A stretch of 64,000 nucleotides of DNA from positions 35,477,501-35,541,500 of the forward strand of contig NC_092526.1 in assembly GCF_037038585.1 (NCBI RefSeq), given 5' to 3'. This DNA is from Patagioenas fasciata (taxonomy: Eukaryota > Chordata > Aves > Columbiformes > Columbidae). Made by a program: the position numbers and the translations under genes. The notes beneath the pieces are model-generated. The model ran no database searches. It was not told where the DNA came from and saw only the letters and a program-made list of their open reading frames with translations. The first letter of the stretch is position 1. Each line of letters begins with the position of its first letter. Of this stretch, positions 21,706 to 34,524 are shown one piece after another.

Positions 21706-24700
21706 CGCTGTCACATGTACCAACTGCTCTTTCCCTGCCTGCTGCAGCATCTCCATGGCCTTCACGACATGATACCGCAGTGTCCTCTCCAAATCTCCCA
21801 TCATTCAAACCAGAACTGTAGCCTAAAAGCCATCTGTGAAATCTGAAAGTTGAGAAGTATTTTTAACTTGGTAGCCTGAGACAGTGTCTGGTCCCTCTTG
21901 CTGGGAGTTTTTCTTGCTGGATGTTCAGCGAACTTTGGGTTTAGTCCATAAACTTGCAGTTTAGTGATAACCCTAAATATTTCGTGCATCATAGACTATG
22001 AATGATGCGAAGATGTCAGCAAGACTCGTTGTGCCAATGCAAACAATGCTAGGAAGTTTTACTGTTCCCATTGCTGGTGCATGAACCTTGTTCCTCTTCA
22101 GTCTGTGTCTGTACATTGAGACAGGCCCAAAGACATATGGTGCAGGTAAATCTAAGTCTCATACGATTATGCTATCTAAATACAAAAAATAGGACAGTTA
22201 AAGGTTATTTGTGCATTCAGACTGCTGTAACATTGAAAGGAACTCTGTGCTGGTGTGAACTGCTGCAGGTTTGTCTTTACTTCCCAGCAGAGAGCGTTTG
22301 AAATGCCACAGAAACATGGTGCGTATGCATCATTCCACTTTGAACCAGCACAGAATTTGCTGGTCAGAGTTTGGTGGGCAGCCTTGGCTGGACGTACTTT
22401 CACGTGGGATCCTCTTCGGGTTCCAGTGGGAATATGGACAACACAACCCTGCTGTTTGGAAGCAATGACTTAATTGGCGATGCATTCATTTCCAAGGTCA
22501 GTGAAAATGGTAAATGTGCTGGCAAATGGGACATCAATGGGTGTACACCGTGACTTTGGCTCTTCTTATGTTCCTTTTCTCTGGTGTGAAAAATGATTCA
22601 CCTGGCTTTGAAGTACCCAGTCTTGTTAGCATGGGTCGGATGTTTAAACATAACTAAGGATATTATATGGGCTAATTAAATCAAGGCATCTGGCGTGCAT
22701 ATCATTCTGCAGATAGGTTTCCATGGAAAACAGTTTATATGCCATGAGTGTCATCAGAAGATTAGATTACAAATCAGATGGATCTTGTGTTCTTGTAGAC
22801 ACCACCTCTTTTTAAAATGAGGTTTAAGCTACTAGGTGGAGCTGGCTAAACAGCCCTGGCTGCTTGGGTGCCTGTGTGGCCCCTGAGCATTTGGCATTTC
22901 AAATCTATGGCCACACTCCTCCCTGCAGCATCTGCTGCTCGCAAGAAGGTATTCCTGATATTTCCGTGCAGATGCCTCTAGGTGTGCATCAGAGCATCAG
23001 CTTTTTATCTTTCAAGTGTTTAAATCTGCCTACTTGCCTTCTCTAGAGCCAACAAGAAGAAAGGGGATAGAGCAATGAGCTCTCTGGCTTAACGTGGCTC
23101 AGACACGTGCAGTATGTACAACCCTGGGAGCCTCCAGACCCTGTTTTCACTGTAGGCAAGTGCCATGTCTGCTCGATGTGATTCACCACCGGCAGGAATG
23201 TGTGATGCCGGGATGCAGGAAGTCCAAGGTCAGCAATTCGTTTCCCTTTAACCACCGAGCACTGACGTTGGTGTGTCCCCACTGGGGGTAGGGAGAAAGG
23301 ATTTTTTTTACCAAACTACCCCAAATGTTGAAGTCTCTGCATGTTTCAGCAATTACTCATTCTCTCTTAAAACAGAAGTAGCCCCTGAAAGGATGGGTCA
23401 GAGCTTCCCTTCGTGCAAGTCGGTGTGGTCCATTGGAAAAGCAAAACCAATTCGTACCAGAAGATTCTAATTAGTTCAGGAATTTAAAAGCCCAGTGGAA
23501 AACTGGGTTTGGGCAAACACTTTTATTTCGATGTCTGAGATGGTACTGCACCTTTTGCTCTTGTTTTCAAACCACCTCTGCCATCCACCTTCACATTTAA
23601 CAAGGAGCTGTGAATCATGGTCCCTTCAAGTCTGGATGATAATGTCTGTAGTGGGAGCACGCCAGGTCCCAGAGCAATGCTGAAAGCCTCCCTGTGCAGC
23701 ACAACCTCACCAGGTTTTTTGAGTCTCCAGACAGATGGGAGTCACACAGCATTTGCTTTTTTGGGTGTCTCATGGCTTGGGGGACTTCCATCAGGCTGCA
23801 ATTCAGCAGGAGCTGGTCTCCTCCTGGTGCTGCCAAGATCCAGGAGTTAATTCTTATTCCATGAGAAGGCCAGAGCTTGCATCCAGCCAGTTCCCTGGGG
23901 TGCAGAGAAAGAAACTCTGAGAAATAAACATAGACGCAAACAAACACCAGACTTGGCACGGGGCTTCGCAGGCAATGGGAATATCTTTTAGATTCCCGCC
24001 AAGGTAATTGGACAGCAAGGAAGCTTCCCTGCTCTGCCTTTTGGCTCCCAAGGAGGGTCCGCTTGCCAAAATGCTTTGTGGCCCCTGGAGCCGGGCCTGG
24101 GCTGGAGCCTGCACCCCTGAGGTCGCCCACACGCTCACTGTGTTCCCCATCTGACCCATTCCCAGGGATGTGCACTGAGCCTCCTCCCCAGGAAATCCAC
24201 CCTCTTGTCATGCGTTTTATTCCAATTCTTGGTGTTCCACATGAGAAGGCTTCCCTGAATCTCCCTTAGATCACCTTACACCTACTGAGGTTGTCCTTTC
24301 CGTGGGGTCGTTCCCGTAGCTTGAGTGGGGTCTGGTCCTGGCTTGCAGGTACCGCTGTGTGTGATGATGACTCTTTTCTCCTGCATTGCTCCACACCTTC
24401 CTTGAAATGCAAGACCCAACCCCAGGCCCAGCTGAGATCTTACCAGCACTTGAATAAGCAGAAGGGCAATCCTTATACACCACACCCTGGATGCTTTCCC
24501 CCGCAATGGCTTTACTCTGCACGGCAGTGGTGCCAGTGTTTATTCAGGCCTCTAGAAATCATGGGAACATAGAAAAGCTCACACTGTACAAACCTTGTCT
24601 TTCTGAGCTGTTGTGTTTTTCCCCCAACTTCCTCTTGGTTTCTGCAGCTTTGCAACTATTCTGCAGATTTTAAAATGCTTGCCAGATTTCCTCCTCAATC

Positions 24701-26900
24701 AGGAGGGAGAGGAATGTTGCTCCTTACCCTCCGAACCGCAGCATTTCAGCAGGTGAAATTCGGTGAGCTCCATTGTTCGATGTGTTGCCACTGGCATCAT
24801 CTGTGGTGTGTAGTGGCCTGAGGGGTCCAACAAAACCCCTGCGGAGGGAAACAGAAACACATGGGGCTAAACAGCTGCAACACTCAACGTGGGCAGCCAG
24901 ATTTCAGGTTGATAGTGAGTTTGTTCTGATTTTACCCCTATGCCTCACATGAAGTGATACAGGCTAATATTCCTTTGTAATTCTGTGGTTTCCTTTTCTT
25001 TTGGTATTGATGAAGCTCATTTCAAAAACCACTTTCAAGTGTAAATGGAAGCGCATCCATGCATGGGGCAAGAAAAATGAATTTTTAAGTGGCAATAAAA
25101 AGGATTTAACTATGCAGAGTCTAGTAAATGCCCACTTTGGGGAACAAGTGGCTGTTTTGCAGCTTAGGCTGGAAATGCTTTTAAAAAATAGATCATTTAC
25201 TAAAAGTGAAAGGCAGTTTATTTCTCATGGATCATTCTTCAGGCGGGAACAGTTTTCCTCAGGACTGCCTCCGTATCCGAGAAGCTCAACCATGCTTCAT
25301 GCCAAGCAAGGAAAGTTACACCCTATGGTTTTTGAATTACAAATGGGAAATCCATACTGTTTTGGAATAAACACCACTGGCCATTATAAAGTCTATTTGG
25401 TTACTATTTGGTTACAACTGCATAAGGAACAGCTCTAGGGGAAAAAAAAAGAAGCAGCAGTAACAGTCAATCGTCACTTTTTTTTTTTTCCCCTGCCTGG
25501 AAAACTTGGAGTTTTATGGGCTACAAACCACAAATTAGAATTGCAGGCAGATAAAGCTTCACTATAAATCCCACTAATGCCAATGCCTGTTGGTGATTGC
25601 AAGGAGGCGGTTGTCAAAATGCCCCTTTGGCAGTTGCCTGCCTGAACGGGACCTTTCTGACCAGCCAGGATCACCAGGTGTGTCTGGACCCCTTTGGAAA
25701 GAAAGAGCATCCCTGGTGTGACAGAAACCACCACTCTGGGGACCCCTGGGCAACCAAGGGTCCCTGGGTAGGGACAAACAAGGAACCTGCTCCTGCCCTC
25801 AGCACCTGCCATCCCAGTAAGTCTTGGATGACTCCTTCAGGATTTCCTCCAACCTCCACATTCTCCAAGGATCCAGCCCCAAACCTGTCTTGTCCCTTCC
25901 TTCCTGGGGAAAGCAGATTTCTTGGCCAGGTAGGAAGACTTGAGCCAGCTTGTCATCAGAAAATAAATGCCTGTGCTTACTTGTCCTTTTTCCTAAGAAG
26001 ATTTCTCTGATTTCTGACCCAAACCCCTCTGGCTGTGGTTTAAGCTGGTGCTCTGCTCTTCACCATGCCATGCTGCAGCAGAGGGCACAACCCTCCACAA
26101 GTGTCTTGTTTGCAGGGACCAGGATAAGGTCACTGGATGGAAAATACATTTCATAAATCCTGGATTGGATTCAATTGCTCAAAGATGTTGCCATTTTAGG
26201 ACCAGTGAGTTAGGCTACCACGTCTCCCACCGCTGCTCCAGGAGGATACAGGACCTCTGCCACATCTGCCAGTGCTGCTGTTTTGGGTAACCCAGAGGAG
26301 CTCCATGCATGAGACTCCCATGTTAAGGAAGGAACCCAAAAGGTCTCAGGTTGCCTTGGGTACTTCAGTGCACGCTCATGGTGTTTGTTCACAGCTTGGG
26401 TGGCTTCCAGAATGAAACAGGAACAGCCCCAGGCTGCAGTTGCTCCTCCAGGAACCAAGAGGGTGGTAGGAAAGGCTTTAACTCTGTTAGGTATGTCTGA
26501 GACATCATTATCTGGGATCTTGTGTGATCCTGGTCTGATCCAGTCACTATTTGAGGAGCACAGGCCACTGTTTTGACTTCTGCATTCCTGCTTACACAGG
26601 CGTTTTCAGAAGTACTTAAATGTCTTAGGTGTCAGGGGAATGTATGTTCCTAAATTACTGATGGATGTGGGGAAAACTTGTCACCTCCAAAGCCAACAGG
26701 ACTATAGTCTGAGCTGGTACATTTTGTCATTGAGATGTTTGATGCATGGAGCCCTGCTGGCTTCTCTTTGCCATTTGAGCCCAGAACTCAACATCTTACT
26801 GATGGGAAGAAGTGCTGAGTTTATCTTTGCTAATAAGGAGGAGCTCACAACCATTTTCTTTTATACATGTAATTGTTCTTTGCATTTAAATGCAGATCTA
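21706..26900. other. Intergenic, no gene seen
   Basis: Non-repetitive sequence. The longest open frames (198 residues on -, 23615-24211; 145 residues on +, 25001-25438) match no family I recognise and have no splice or promoter context. A poly-T run (25480-25490) and a poly-A run (25441-25450) are the only simple repeats. Confidence 0.5.
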
Positions 26901-26901
26901 A

Positions 26902-26955
26902 ATGCATTTAAATACCAGAGGTTTTTTCTGTCCTTTCAGCCATGAATAATTATAA
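26902..26955 (+). repeat. Diverged local duplicate, copy A (splice-acceptor-like)
   Basis: ATTTAAATAC, then a pyrimidine tract ending in CCTTTCAG, then CCATGAATA. The same arrangement recurs about 680 bases downstream (27585-27636) with clear similarity over about 50 bases. Both copies look like a 3' splice site followed by ATG, though no exon can be proven. Confidence 0.6.
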
Positions 26956-27330
26956 GTTGTTCTTGGTAACCAGAGGAGATGTGCAAGGCAGCATGACACC
27001 TTTTCCCAGCTGGGATTCTGCAGAATAATTTTCCTTCTAGATATTCACACATGGCAGATAGGGATGTCAGGGGAGCATTAGGGGAATTTTGAGACCTTGT
27101 GTCCTGCCTTATGTTTGTCAAGGCACAAGTTTTGTTGCTTACAAACACATTTGGACTCCTGAAGCAGAACTTCAAAGGGGTACAGAGCCATTTCAGAGTA
27201 TCCCATAACTATTCTTAAAAGTATGCGTTTAAAAAATGAGGAAAAAAAAAGTGCTTTTTTTCCTTGCTTTCCACGCCAACAGCAGAGATGGAGTATTGCT
27301 TACAGCGAGCTGCATTTCATAAACCTTCAG

Positions 27331-27353
27331 TATATATGTATATATATATATAT
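27331..27353. repeat. (TA)n microsatellite
   Basis: Short TA/TG dinucleotide tract, about 23 bases. Confidence 0.9.
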
Positions 27354-27584
27354 CTAATAAAGGCATTCCTGGCAACTACCAAGCATTTGAAAGACAGGTT
27401 TACAACTAAAGTCCACACAAGACCCATAGTGATAAGACTGGTTTTGCTGGTTGACTTGGGAAGTGATGTGAGGGGTGAGCACTGTGTGTCAGTTATACAC
27501 ATTTCTTCCTTTTTTCTTTTTTTTTTTTTTTCCCCATTAACCATCACCATTAGCAATTGCACTCAAACAAACAAACAAATAAAC

Positions 27585-27636
27585 ACATTTAAATACTGGA
27601 ATTTTTTCTCTTCTTTCAGCCATGAATAGCTACAAA
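27585..27636 (+). repeat. Diverged local duplicate, copy B (splice-acceptor-like)
   Basis: Second copy of the ATTTAAATAC ... CTTTCAGCCATGAATA segment at 26902-26955. It is preceded by a (AAAC)n tract at about 27566-27585. Weak similarity (AACCAT ... AATTG) also extends upstream of both copies. Confidence 0.6.
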
Positions 27637-30053
27637 ATAATCACCAAAATCTGGTTTCACTCAGCAAATGTTTCCAGGTTTTGTTTTCTTTTTAAATAAT
27701 TCTGGGTTCTAGCAGTCCCACCCCCTCCCCACACCCCCGCTTTTATTTTTTTGGAGGCAATTTCAGCTGGTCTCATTTACTGATGCCTGGCACAGCACGA
27801 TCAGAAAGTGTGCGAGCTTCTTTCAGGCATTTCATCTTTACAATGAACCTTTTCCCTGCCTTTGCTTGTAGCCCAAACACGCAACTTTTCCAAGCATAGG
27901 TGGCCCCAAACTACACCCTGCTGCAGAAGTGGCAACATCTGCTGGCAATGCAAGTTTTCTCCCAGTTAAAATGCAGGCAGGACCTAAAAAAAAAATCCTT
28001 TAATCGGACTAATTGCATGTGGTTTAAACCATGTTGAAGCTCAGTTCTAAATTCGGTCTTAGATTTATGTGTTACAGGCTGGTGTAGAAAGGGTCTTGGA
28101 TGTATGGAGGTCAGTGGTTTGGGTTTATGTGAGTTGAGGAAAAAAGTCAGTTTTTCATTTCAGCTTACGTGCTTTCCCTCTCTGTCTTTTCCTTGCCCCC
28201 CAAGTTTTCCTATGGTTCCTCTTGTTTTCACCCCAAAGCAAAGGCCAACATTGGTTAGTTTTGAGCTCAAATGGTAAACAACTGAATTTCATCCGATTTG
28301 CACCCAGTGCTATTCATCACCTTGGGCTACATGGTGCAGGTTTGTGGAGGGCAGGAAGACCTTTTGGTAGAGAAGACAGGAATATCAACTTCAGGTTCTT
28401 AATGCAGCCACAAAAAAAGGATTTTTCACCTGATTGCACAGTGCTGCCTTTATTTGAAGGCAGGAGCATTTTTTTTTTCTTTTGTTCACAAACTGCCTTG
28501 TGTCGAACCCCAGGTGTCCAAAATTAAGATTTTCCTTCTTTAACTATTGGAAAATTCACTGGTGCCTTAACATATCATGATACTAATTGATTCAGGAAAG
28601 TGGCGGGAAGGGTCGGGGGGTGGAAGACAAGCTGTGCTATTTCGTTGCCGACACTTTTATTGTGTTGTGTTGTGTAATGTTGTGGGAAAAGCCACTTCGG
28701 CAGATTCCTTGGAAAGGTTTTACAGAGGCCCCCATCATCTACCTTCTCTAGTAGCATCCTTCAACTCCCCCTGCCCCGAATTTCTCCCATGCTCCTGAGG
28801 AAGCCTGTTGGGCATAACATTTCTCTCTTTGCTACTTTGATTCTTTTCCATTTGGCAACTATCTTGTATTTGCATTTTGTAAATGGTTTTAGGCTTTCCT
28901 GAAAGATATTGTCAGCTAATTTTTTGTAAGTAGGGAGGTGGATGCATGCACATTATATGCATTTTGTCTGCAACTGAAGTGCTATGATTATATTAATATC
29001 AGTTGCATGTCTTCCTTTTTATTGCTGGAGTCTCTGTGTATCATGGTAGATTGGACAGCAACACTGTTAGAGTCACTGTGGAAGAGAACTGTCTTAAGGT
29101 TTAGGTGGAAAAGAGGTGAGTTATTGTGACTAGTATTGGCCTCCCAAGTAGATGGGTGCTCTTTGTCCCCGCCCCAAATGCTTTAGGGTCTTCGTAGGTG
29201 GGTGGGTGCTGTGCATCCCCCTGCTCTGGAGCTTGGGCCCTGCTTAGCAGCTGGATTCACAGCTAGCAGGCTGTTGGGGCAGGAGATGGGGCTGGGAAGG
29301 GCTTGCGGTCATTGGGAGGTGGTACGTAGAAAGTCTGGCTTGCCTTGTGCCATCAGAGACAATCTGGACAATGTGCACCTTGTGGACACGCAGAAAAGGC
29401 ACTTGCAGGATGCTAGAGAGCACAGTGTTGAGTGATGGGTTAACTCAGCTGTCACCTGCACCACCACGTGGGTTTTCCTCTGCTGCCTTTGTGCTGCTGT
29501 ACAGGGGGAGAAGGGCAGAAATACTTCTGCAATGATGAAATGGTTCAGATTCGACTTCAAAAACAAAAGTTCAGAAAAGGCCTGGATGTTGCAGGCAAAG
29601 GCTTTGGGACACGCTTCAGAAATGCCTTCGTTTATGCTGGGCTCATGATCTGCAGATGCAGCTCTGTACTCCTCTTGTTGCAGGGATGGGGCCATGTCTT
29701 GGTTGGAGGGAAGAGCACTGGCTTATCTCATGCTAGGCAGGACCTGGTTCCCTTCTCTGGGAGCCTCTCATGATGCAAAACCTGCCCTGCTCCCTGCCAT
29801 GTCAGTGCAAAGCTCGACCCAAGCTTCAGGTCTCAAGCTGGGTCCATTATGCTTTCTTTCAGGATAAGGTAATGTCCCCATTCCTCAGCCTGAATCCAGA
29901 AGTGTCTCTGGGAAGATGTTTTATGCCACAGGTCTTCTGATTCATCCCTTCTCTCTGGGGGCAAGGAGAAGTTCTTGGCACTCAGCCTTGAGGCAGTACC
30001 ACAACACACTAATGCCACGCAGCGAGTGTTGCTAATAGCATTTTGTGTATCAA
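27637..30053. other. Intergenic, no gene seen
   Basis: Non-repetitive DNA with minor simple tracts, for example TGTTG units near 28655-28685. No coding sequence or recognisable RNA gene. Confidence 0.5.
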
Positions 30054-30206
30054 GGGCCTGATGGTAGGATGGACTTCATCGTCACATGCTAAGAAACAGG
30101 AATACCAAAGGAGTGAGTTAGATGGCCTTCATTTCATCTAAGTTTCCTGTGTGTCTGCAAAGGACTCTAGCTAGATAGCGACAAGGAAGGGCTCTGATGG
30201 CCATGG
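30054..30206 (+). repeat. Diverged local duplicate pair, copy 1
   Basis: Starts GGGCCTGATGGTAGGA and continues with TCACAT, ACAGG, TTAGA, CCTTCAT, CATCTAAG, TGCAAA and GCCATGG, in that order. The same ordered words occur at 31011-31152, so the two are homologous, in the same orientation, and about 957 bases apart. The family is unknown to me; it could be an old interspersed repeat or a local duplication. Confidence 0.6.
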
Positions 30207-31010
30207 GTGAACCCCACACAGACAGAAACCAGGCTCAGGTCTGATTTATGGGAAGTCTTTCCTTTAGCTGATGCAATAGGCTATATGCACTTTGACAGAT
30301 AGGTTCCTCCACAGGATCACTATTTGTATGCATTCACTCTTCCACATTTTTTAGAAGCCCTGGTATAGACTGATGGGTTTGGATTCTGCAAGGCATTTAC
30401 TTTGAGACACCAACAGTTTCAAGGCTACTGAAGCTACTGACTCTACCTCTTTATCTTCAACAGTGTTCTGCGTCTCCAGTCTGCCTTTGTCTCTGCTTAC
30501 TGGGGGATGCTTGTGGTTGTCAACATAAGAAATTTACTCTTACCATGACCCGTTGTGGATTTCCCCACTGAGATCAGTCTTGGTAGAGCACACCACGGGT
30601 TTTTGGTTGTAGTTGGCTTGAAATGAGTATCACGTTTGCCTTCAGAAATCTCTCTTTTCCCCTTTCTTCCTTTGCACAGGTCCTTTCCCTCCCTGAGTCT
30701 ATTTTCTGGCCACCTGCAGTCTAATGTTTACTCAGCTGGCACATGTAACTCTCCTTTCTGTCTCTTTGCTGCACTACATGTTGTCCATACACAGACCAGC
30801 AGCAATATCCTCCCTGCTCCATCCGTATCAGTTTCTGACCCAAGTCATCTGCTGGCAGACTGGCATTGAAGTCAGGGTGGATACAGACATCCATGCAAAT
30901 GTTTTCTCATGCAATGGAGGGACTGAGTTGTCATTGTCCTGAGAGAGCCTGATGGGGTTTTGTCAGCTTTCCAAGCTGGTTAATGTGGAGCCTAAGCACC
31001 AAGTGCAGCA

Positions 31011-31152
31011 GGGCCTGAGGGTAGGAGCAGCTTTATAATCACATCGCAACGCACAGGGAGACCAACTTAGACATCCTTCATGTCACCTAAGCCTTCTGTT
31101 TCTTGGGTGCTATTTATTTGCAAACAGTAGAAGGCAGTGGATTTTGCCATGG
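31011..31152 (+). repeat. Diverged local duplicate pair, copy 2
   Basis: Starts GGGCCTGAGGGTAGGA and shares the ordered blocks TCACAT, ACAGG, TTAGA, CCTTCAT, CACCTAAG, TGCAAA and GCCATGG with the copy at 30054-30206. Small indels separate the blocks, which points to an old event. Confidence 0.6.
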
Positions 31153-33432
31153 CACATTTTCTGTGTCATACTCAGTACAATACCAAAGGAGGAAAGGAAG
31201 GCATCTGGAATATTTGTTAAGCCCAGGAAAACCTATTTCTTCTTCCAGCCTTTTTTTTTTTTCCTTCCCTCGATCTAGTAGATGTGCCTTCTCTTCTTTC
31301 CTTCCTGGGACCTCTGGACTTCTCTTGGTTCCTGGGGCTCCAGAGGTGAATCCTTGGCTGGTCCCAACTTAGGGAGGCAGGGCAGCTCCAAATATCCCTT
31401 CTGCCCTAACTCTGATATTCCACTGCAGCAGGCTGACAGATCCCAGCCTTTCAGAGAGAAATTTTGTATTTTAAGCCTTCTGAGGTTTTGGGGCTCCCTC
31501 TGTGAACAATCAGGCGCATGGAATTGGGGACTTTCTGTTTAATGGAAGAGGGAGATAAAGCATTTATGATACAAGGCATACGCAGGGACGTATTTCAAGG
31601 TGCTTTCTGTAAGTGAAACCCCCTGCTTCTTCAAGCTTTTATTTTCCACGGATTTGCAGCAGTAATAGTGCAGTGTTATGAGGAGGTGCTTCTGAAAGAG
31701 AGGCAGACTGAATTAAATGGTGATTGGTGTTAAAGCCTTGTAGCCAACATGGGAATGAGTCCAGTGACTGGAAGGAAAAATATTATTAATAATTATAAGA
31801 AGATGAAGATGGCCAAAATCAGAAACATGTTCTGGAATCCTCCAAAAATAGTACAAAAGAGATGCCAAACCTAACAAGTGAAATAAAGCTCTTAGGGCAG
31901 GGTAATATGCTAAGGGAAATTAAAATGGTGAGAGAAGTTACAGACGGGAACTTGCTGAGGGTGACACTGTAGCCTCATGAGTTCAGCTGTTTTCCAAACT
32001 CAGGAGCATCAGAGGGTAATTCTGACCTCCAAGAGTATTCAGTGATGTTTGGAGTCCTCCAGCATGGCCTGCCAATAAAATAAGCAAGAGTGAATGAATG
32101 CCACTGAGACTGGGACCCGTCAGTTCCAAAGTGGAGACTGGACGGGGATTTTCGCAGTAGCTGGAGTAAAGGCGGTGCCTGGACCCTACTGACACTTTTC
32201 TTTGAACAGTGGTTTAGATATTGACAACACCTCCTGATCAAAAAAATCCAGGCAGTTGGAAGCTAACAGGAGAGAGAGCTGGGAAGAGCCTTGCTCATCC
32301 TTCAGTGGTGGGCTGGCTGGGTGAAGACAAGCATCCAGTGCCAGATGTTTGTACTGAGGTGGCAGCACCCAGTCCTATCTGCAAGGTGGCAGATGGGGTC
32401 ACAAACCCTTCACTCCTGTGACATGAGGTCTTCCATCTCTCCTGCTTTTGGTAGGCTGGGGTGATCTGTGTTGCCTTTTTTAGCTGTAGAAGGTATATTT
32501 GGACAAGAAGGTATCAGAGATATTTGAGACTCCTCAGACAGGCACTACATGCAGATGCATCCCTAATGTCCACTTTAAAAAAGTAAAATAGACCCTAGTG
32601 ATTAATGCTAGTGGCCCAGACAGCTGCAATGCTGAATTGCCCAGCTCCCATCTTGCTTCCTCCTGATGCATTTTGAGTTTCTCAGCTGTGTTCTTTGTAA
32701 TCTCTTGCTCTGGGAGGGAAGGCAGTGCCCTGACCACACACACAGGCTTCGGGCTGCCCCGGCCAGCCCCCAGGAGCATCCCAGGCAGCGAGCAACCAGC
32801 ACTGCCGAGCCCACCAACCACTTTGAGCACCCAGGGTCAGTAACGGTCAGCTGTCCAAACAGATGCGCATGTGTGCCGGGGCCAGTGGAGGAAGACCCAA
32901 CAGAACCAGTGAGCTCCTTGGCTCCAGAGGCAGCGCAGTGGCTCTCTGAACCTGCCCTTCTCCTTTGATCTTCCCCTTACCTTCCTCCGCTGCTTCGCTT
33001 CACCACTGTTTTGTTTTCTTCCTCTTTTTTCCCTAGGTGGTTCTGGTCTCTGTTTAAGTGCTGATCTCCACCTTGGAAATACTGCTTTGGGCTTTCAAAG
33101 GCATCTGAGAGTGTGTCCTTCCTCTAGAATTAACTCAGCTTTCACCGAGAGGGTGTCCTGTTCCCCATCCAAATGCTTCAGCCTATACCAGGGAACTGAG
33201 CAGAGGCAGAGGCAATAGGCAAGGACAACTTTTCTTGTATTTTGCATGTTTTCAGCTATATTTTCTCACCTATATTTTACTTTTCTGTGCAGGAGTTGTG
33301 TCTTACCCCAAGGATGTCCTCCTTTGCTGGGGTACTTCCATTTCCCATCTAGAAAACAGCTCCCTCAAAAAATAAAATGGGAGACAGCCGTGCTTCCTTG
33401 CTTTGGTCAGACATAGTGGAACAGAATAGACA
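31153..33432. other. Intergenic, no gene seen
   Basis: No supported coding region. AT-rich stretches near 31740-31930, including TATTATTAATAATTATAA, may be conserved noncoding DNA. GC content rises around 32700-32960, without CpG-island density. Confidence 0.45.
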
Positions 33433-33481
33433 CATCCATCCATCCATCCATCCATCCATCCATCCATCCATCCATCCATCC
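33433..33481. repeat. (CATC)n microsatellite
   Basis: About twelve tandem CATC units. On the minus strand it gives an open frame of repeated W-M-D-G, which is not a gene. Confidence 0.97.
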
Positions 33482-34333
33482 TCTCTAATACATTTGTTTC
33501 TAGCTTAGATCTATTAAAAATGAGACCCAGTATGGACATCTGTCTTGTTATCCAACAGTAGGTTAAAAAAATCCCCAAATCTGCTGGCTCTGTGGGAGGA
33601 ATATAGATAAATGGCAGCTAGACGCAAGAAATGGACTTTCAGAAGCTTTCTTTGGTAACTGAGGTAATGGGACTTAGTGTGGAGAAAGTCCATCCCACGC
33701 TCTTGCATCTGCCAGAGGAGTGGAGGAGTTGGACATGACCTTCTCTGCAAGGTATCTGTCACCGAGATTTGCACCATAGAGATGTTCAGACACACTCTGT
33801 GAGAGCCAGATGCCAATGGTTTTATGAATGAAAGAGAGATTTGCTGATAATCCAAGGGAACTGAACCTTGGGAGGGTTTCTCTCTCAGGGCTTGGAGGAC
33901 ACCGATGCACTGTAACTGCCCTGAGCAGCCTCATCAGGGATCTCCATCTGTTCACCCTCTGCCCTTGGGCGTCACCTCAGGTGGGTCATGCTCTGTTTGC
34001 AGTTGTCCTCATAGACTTCTGTGTTTGCAAGGGTGGAATTTTGTCTTGCAGATAGGAATCAAGTTCCCTTTTGGGGTGAGTTAGGGAAATACTCGTGAGA
34101 GTCCTGCCCTGTGCCAGCACCTTGCTCTGCACCATTGCGTGCAGATGCTGTGAGAACATGCTGTTGGTGTGGGACCCACCTGCGCCAGGGTCCCCCCCGG
34201 TTCCCAGCTTCTCCTCGGTGCAGAGCAGCCCCGATCTTGCAGCTTGCTGACAGTCTGCAGTAGTAGGCAGGAGCTATTTTAGCAGATTCTGCATGGCTAA
34301 AGTGTGGCTTAATTCCAGTGCTGATGGCTCTAA

Positions 34334-34524
34334 TTTTTTCTTTTCTTTTCTTTTCTTTTCTTTTCTTTTCTTTTCTTTTCTTTTCTTTTCTTTTCTTTTC
34401 TTTTCTTTTCTTTTCTTTTCTTTTCTTTTCTTTTCTTTTCTTTTCTTTTCTTTTCTTTTCTTTTCTTTTCTTTTCTTTTCTTTTCTTTTCTTTTCTTTTC
34501 TTTTCTTTTCTTTTTCTTTTCTTC
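34334..34524. repeat. (TTTTC)n pentanucleotide array
   Basis: About 190 bases of nearly perfect TTTTC units (AAAAG on the other strand), with one irregular T-rich unit near the 3' end. All-pyrimidine/all-purine strands make it a candidate for triplex (H-DNA) formation. Apparent proteins rich in FSFLF or KRKEK in this interval are translations of the repeat. Confidence 0.97.

Noticed and set aside
23615..24211. 198-residue minus-strand open frame
   Set aside because: No recognisable domain, no splice or promoter context, and overlapped by + frames. A length like this is expected by chance somewhere in 64 kb read in six frames.
25001..25438. 145-residue + open frame in AT-rich DNA
   Set aside because: Long for its AT content, but without recognisable motifs, and the first codon is not ATG in good context. 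More likely chance or noncoding conservation.
33303..33578. Minus-strand frame with repeated W-M-D-G
   Set aside because: Translation of the (CATC)n microsatellite.
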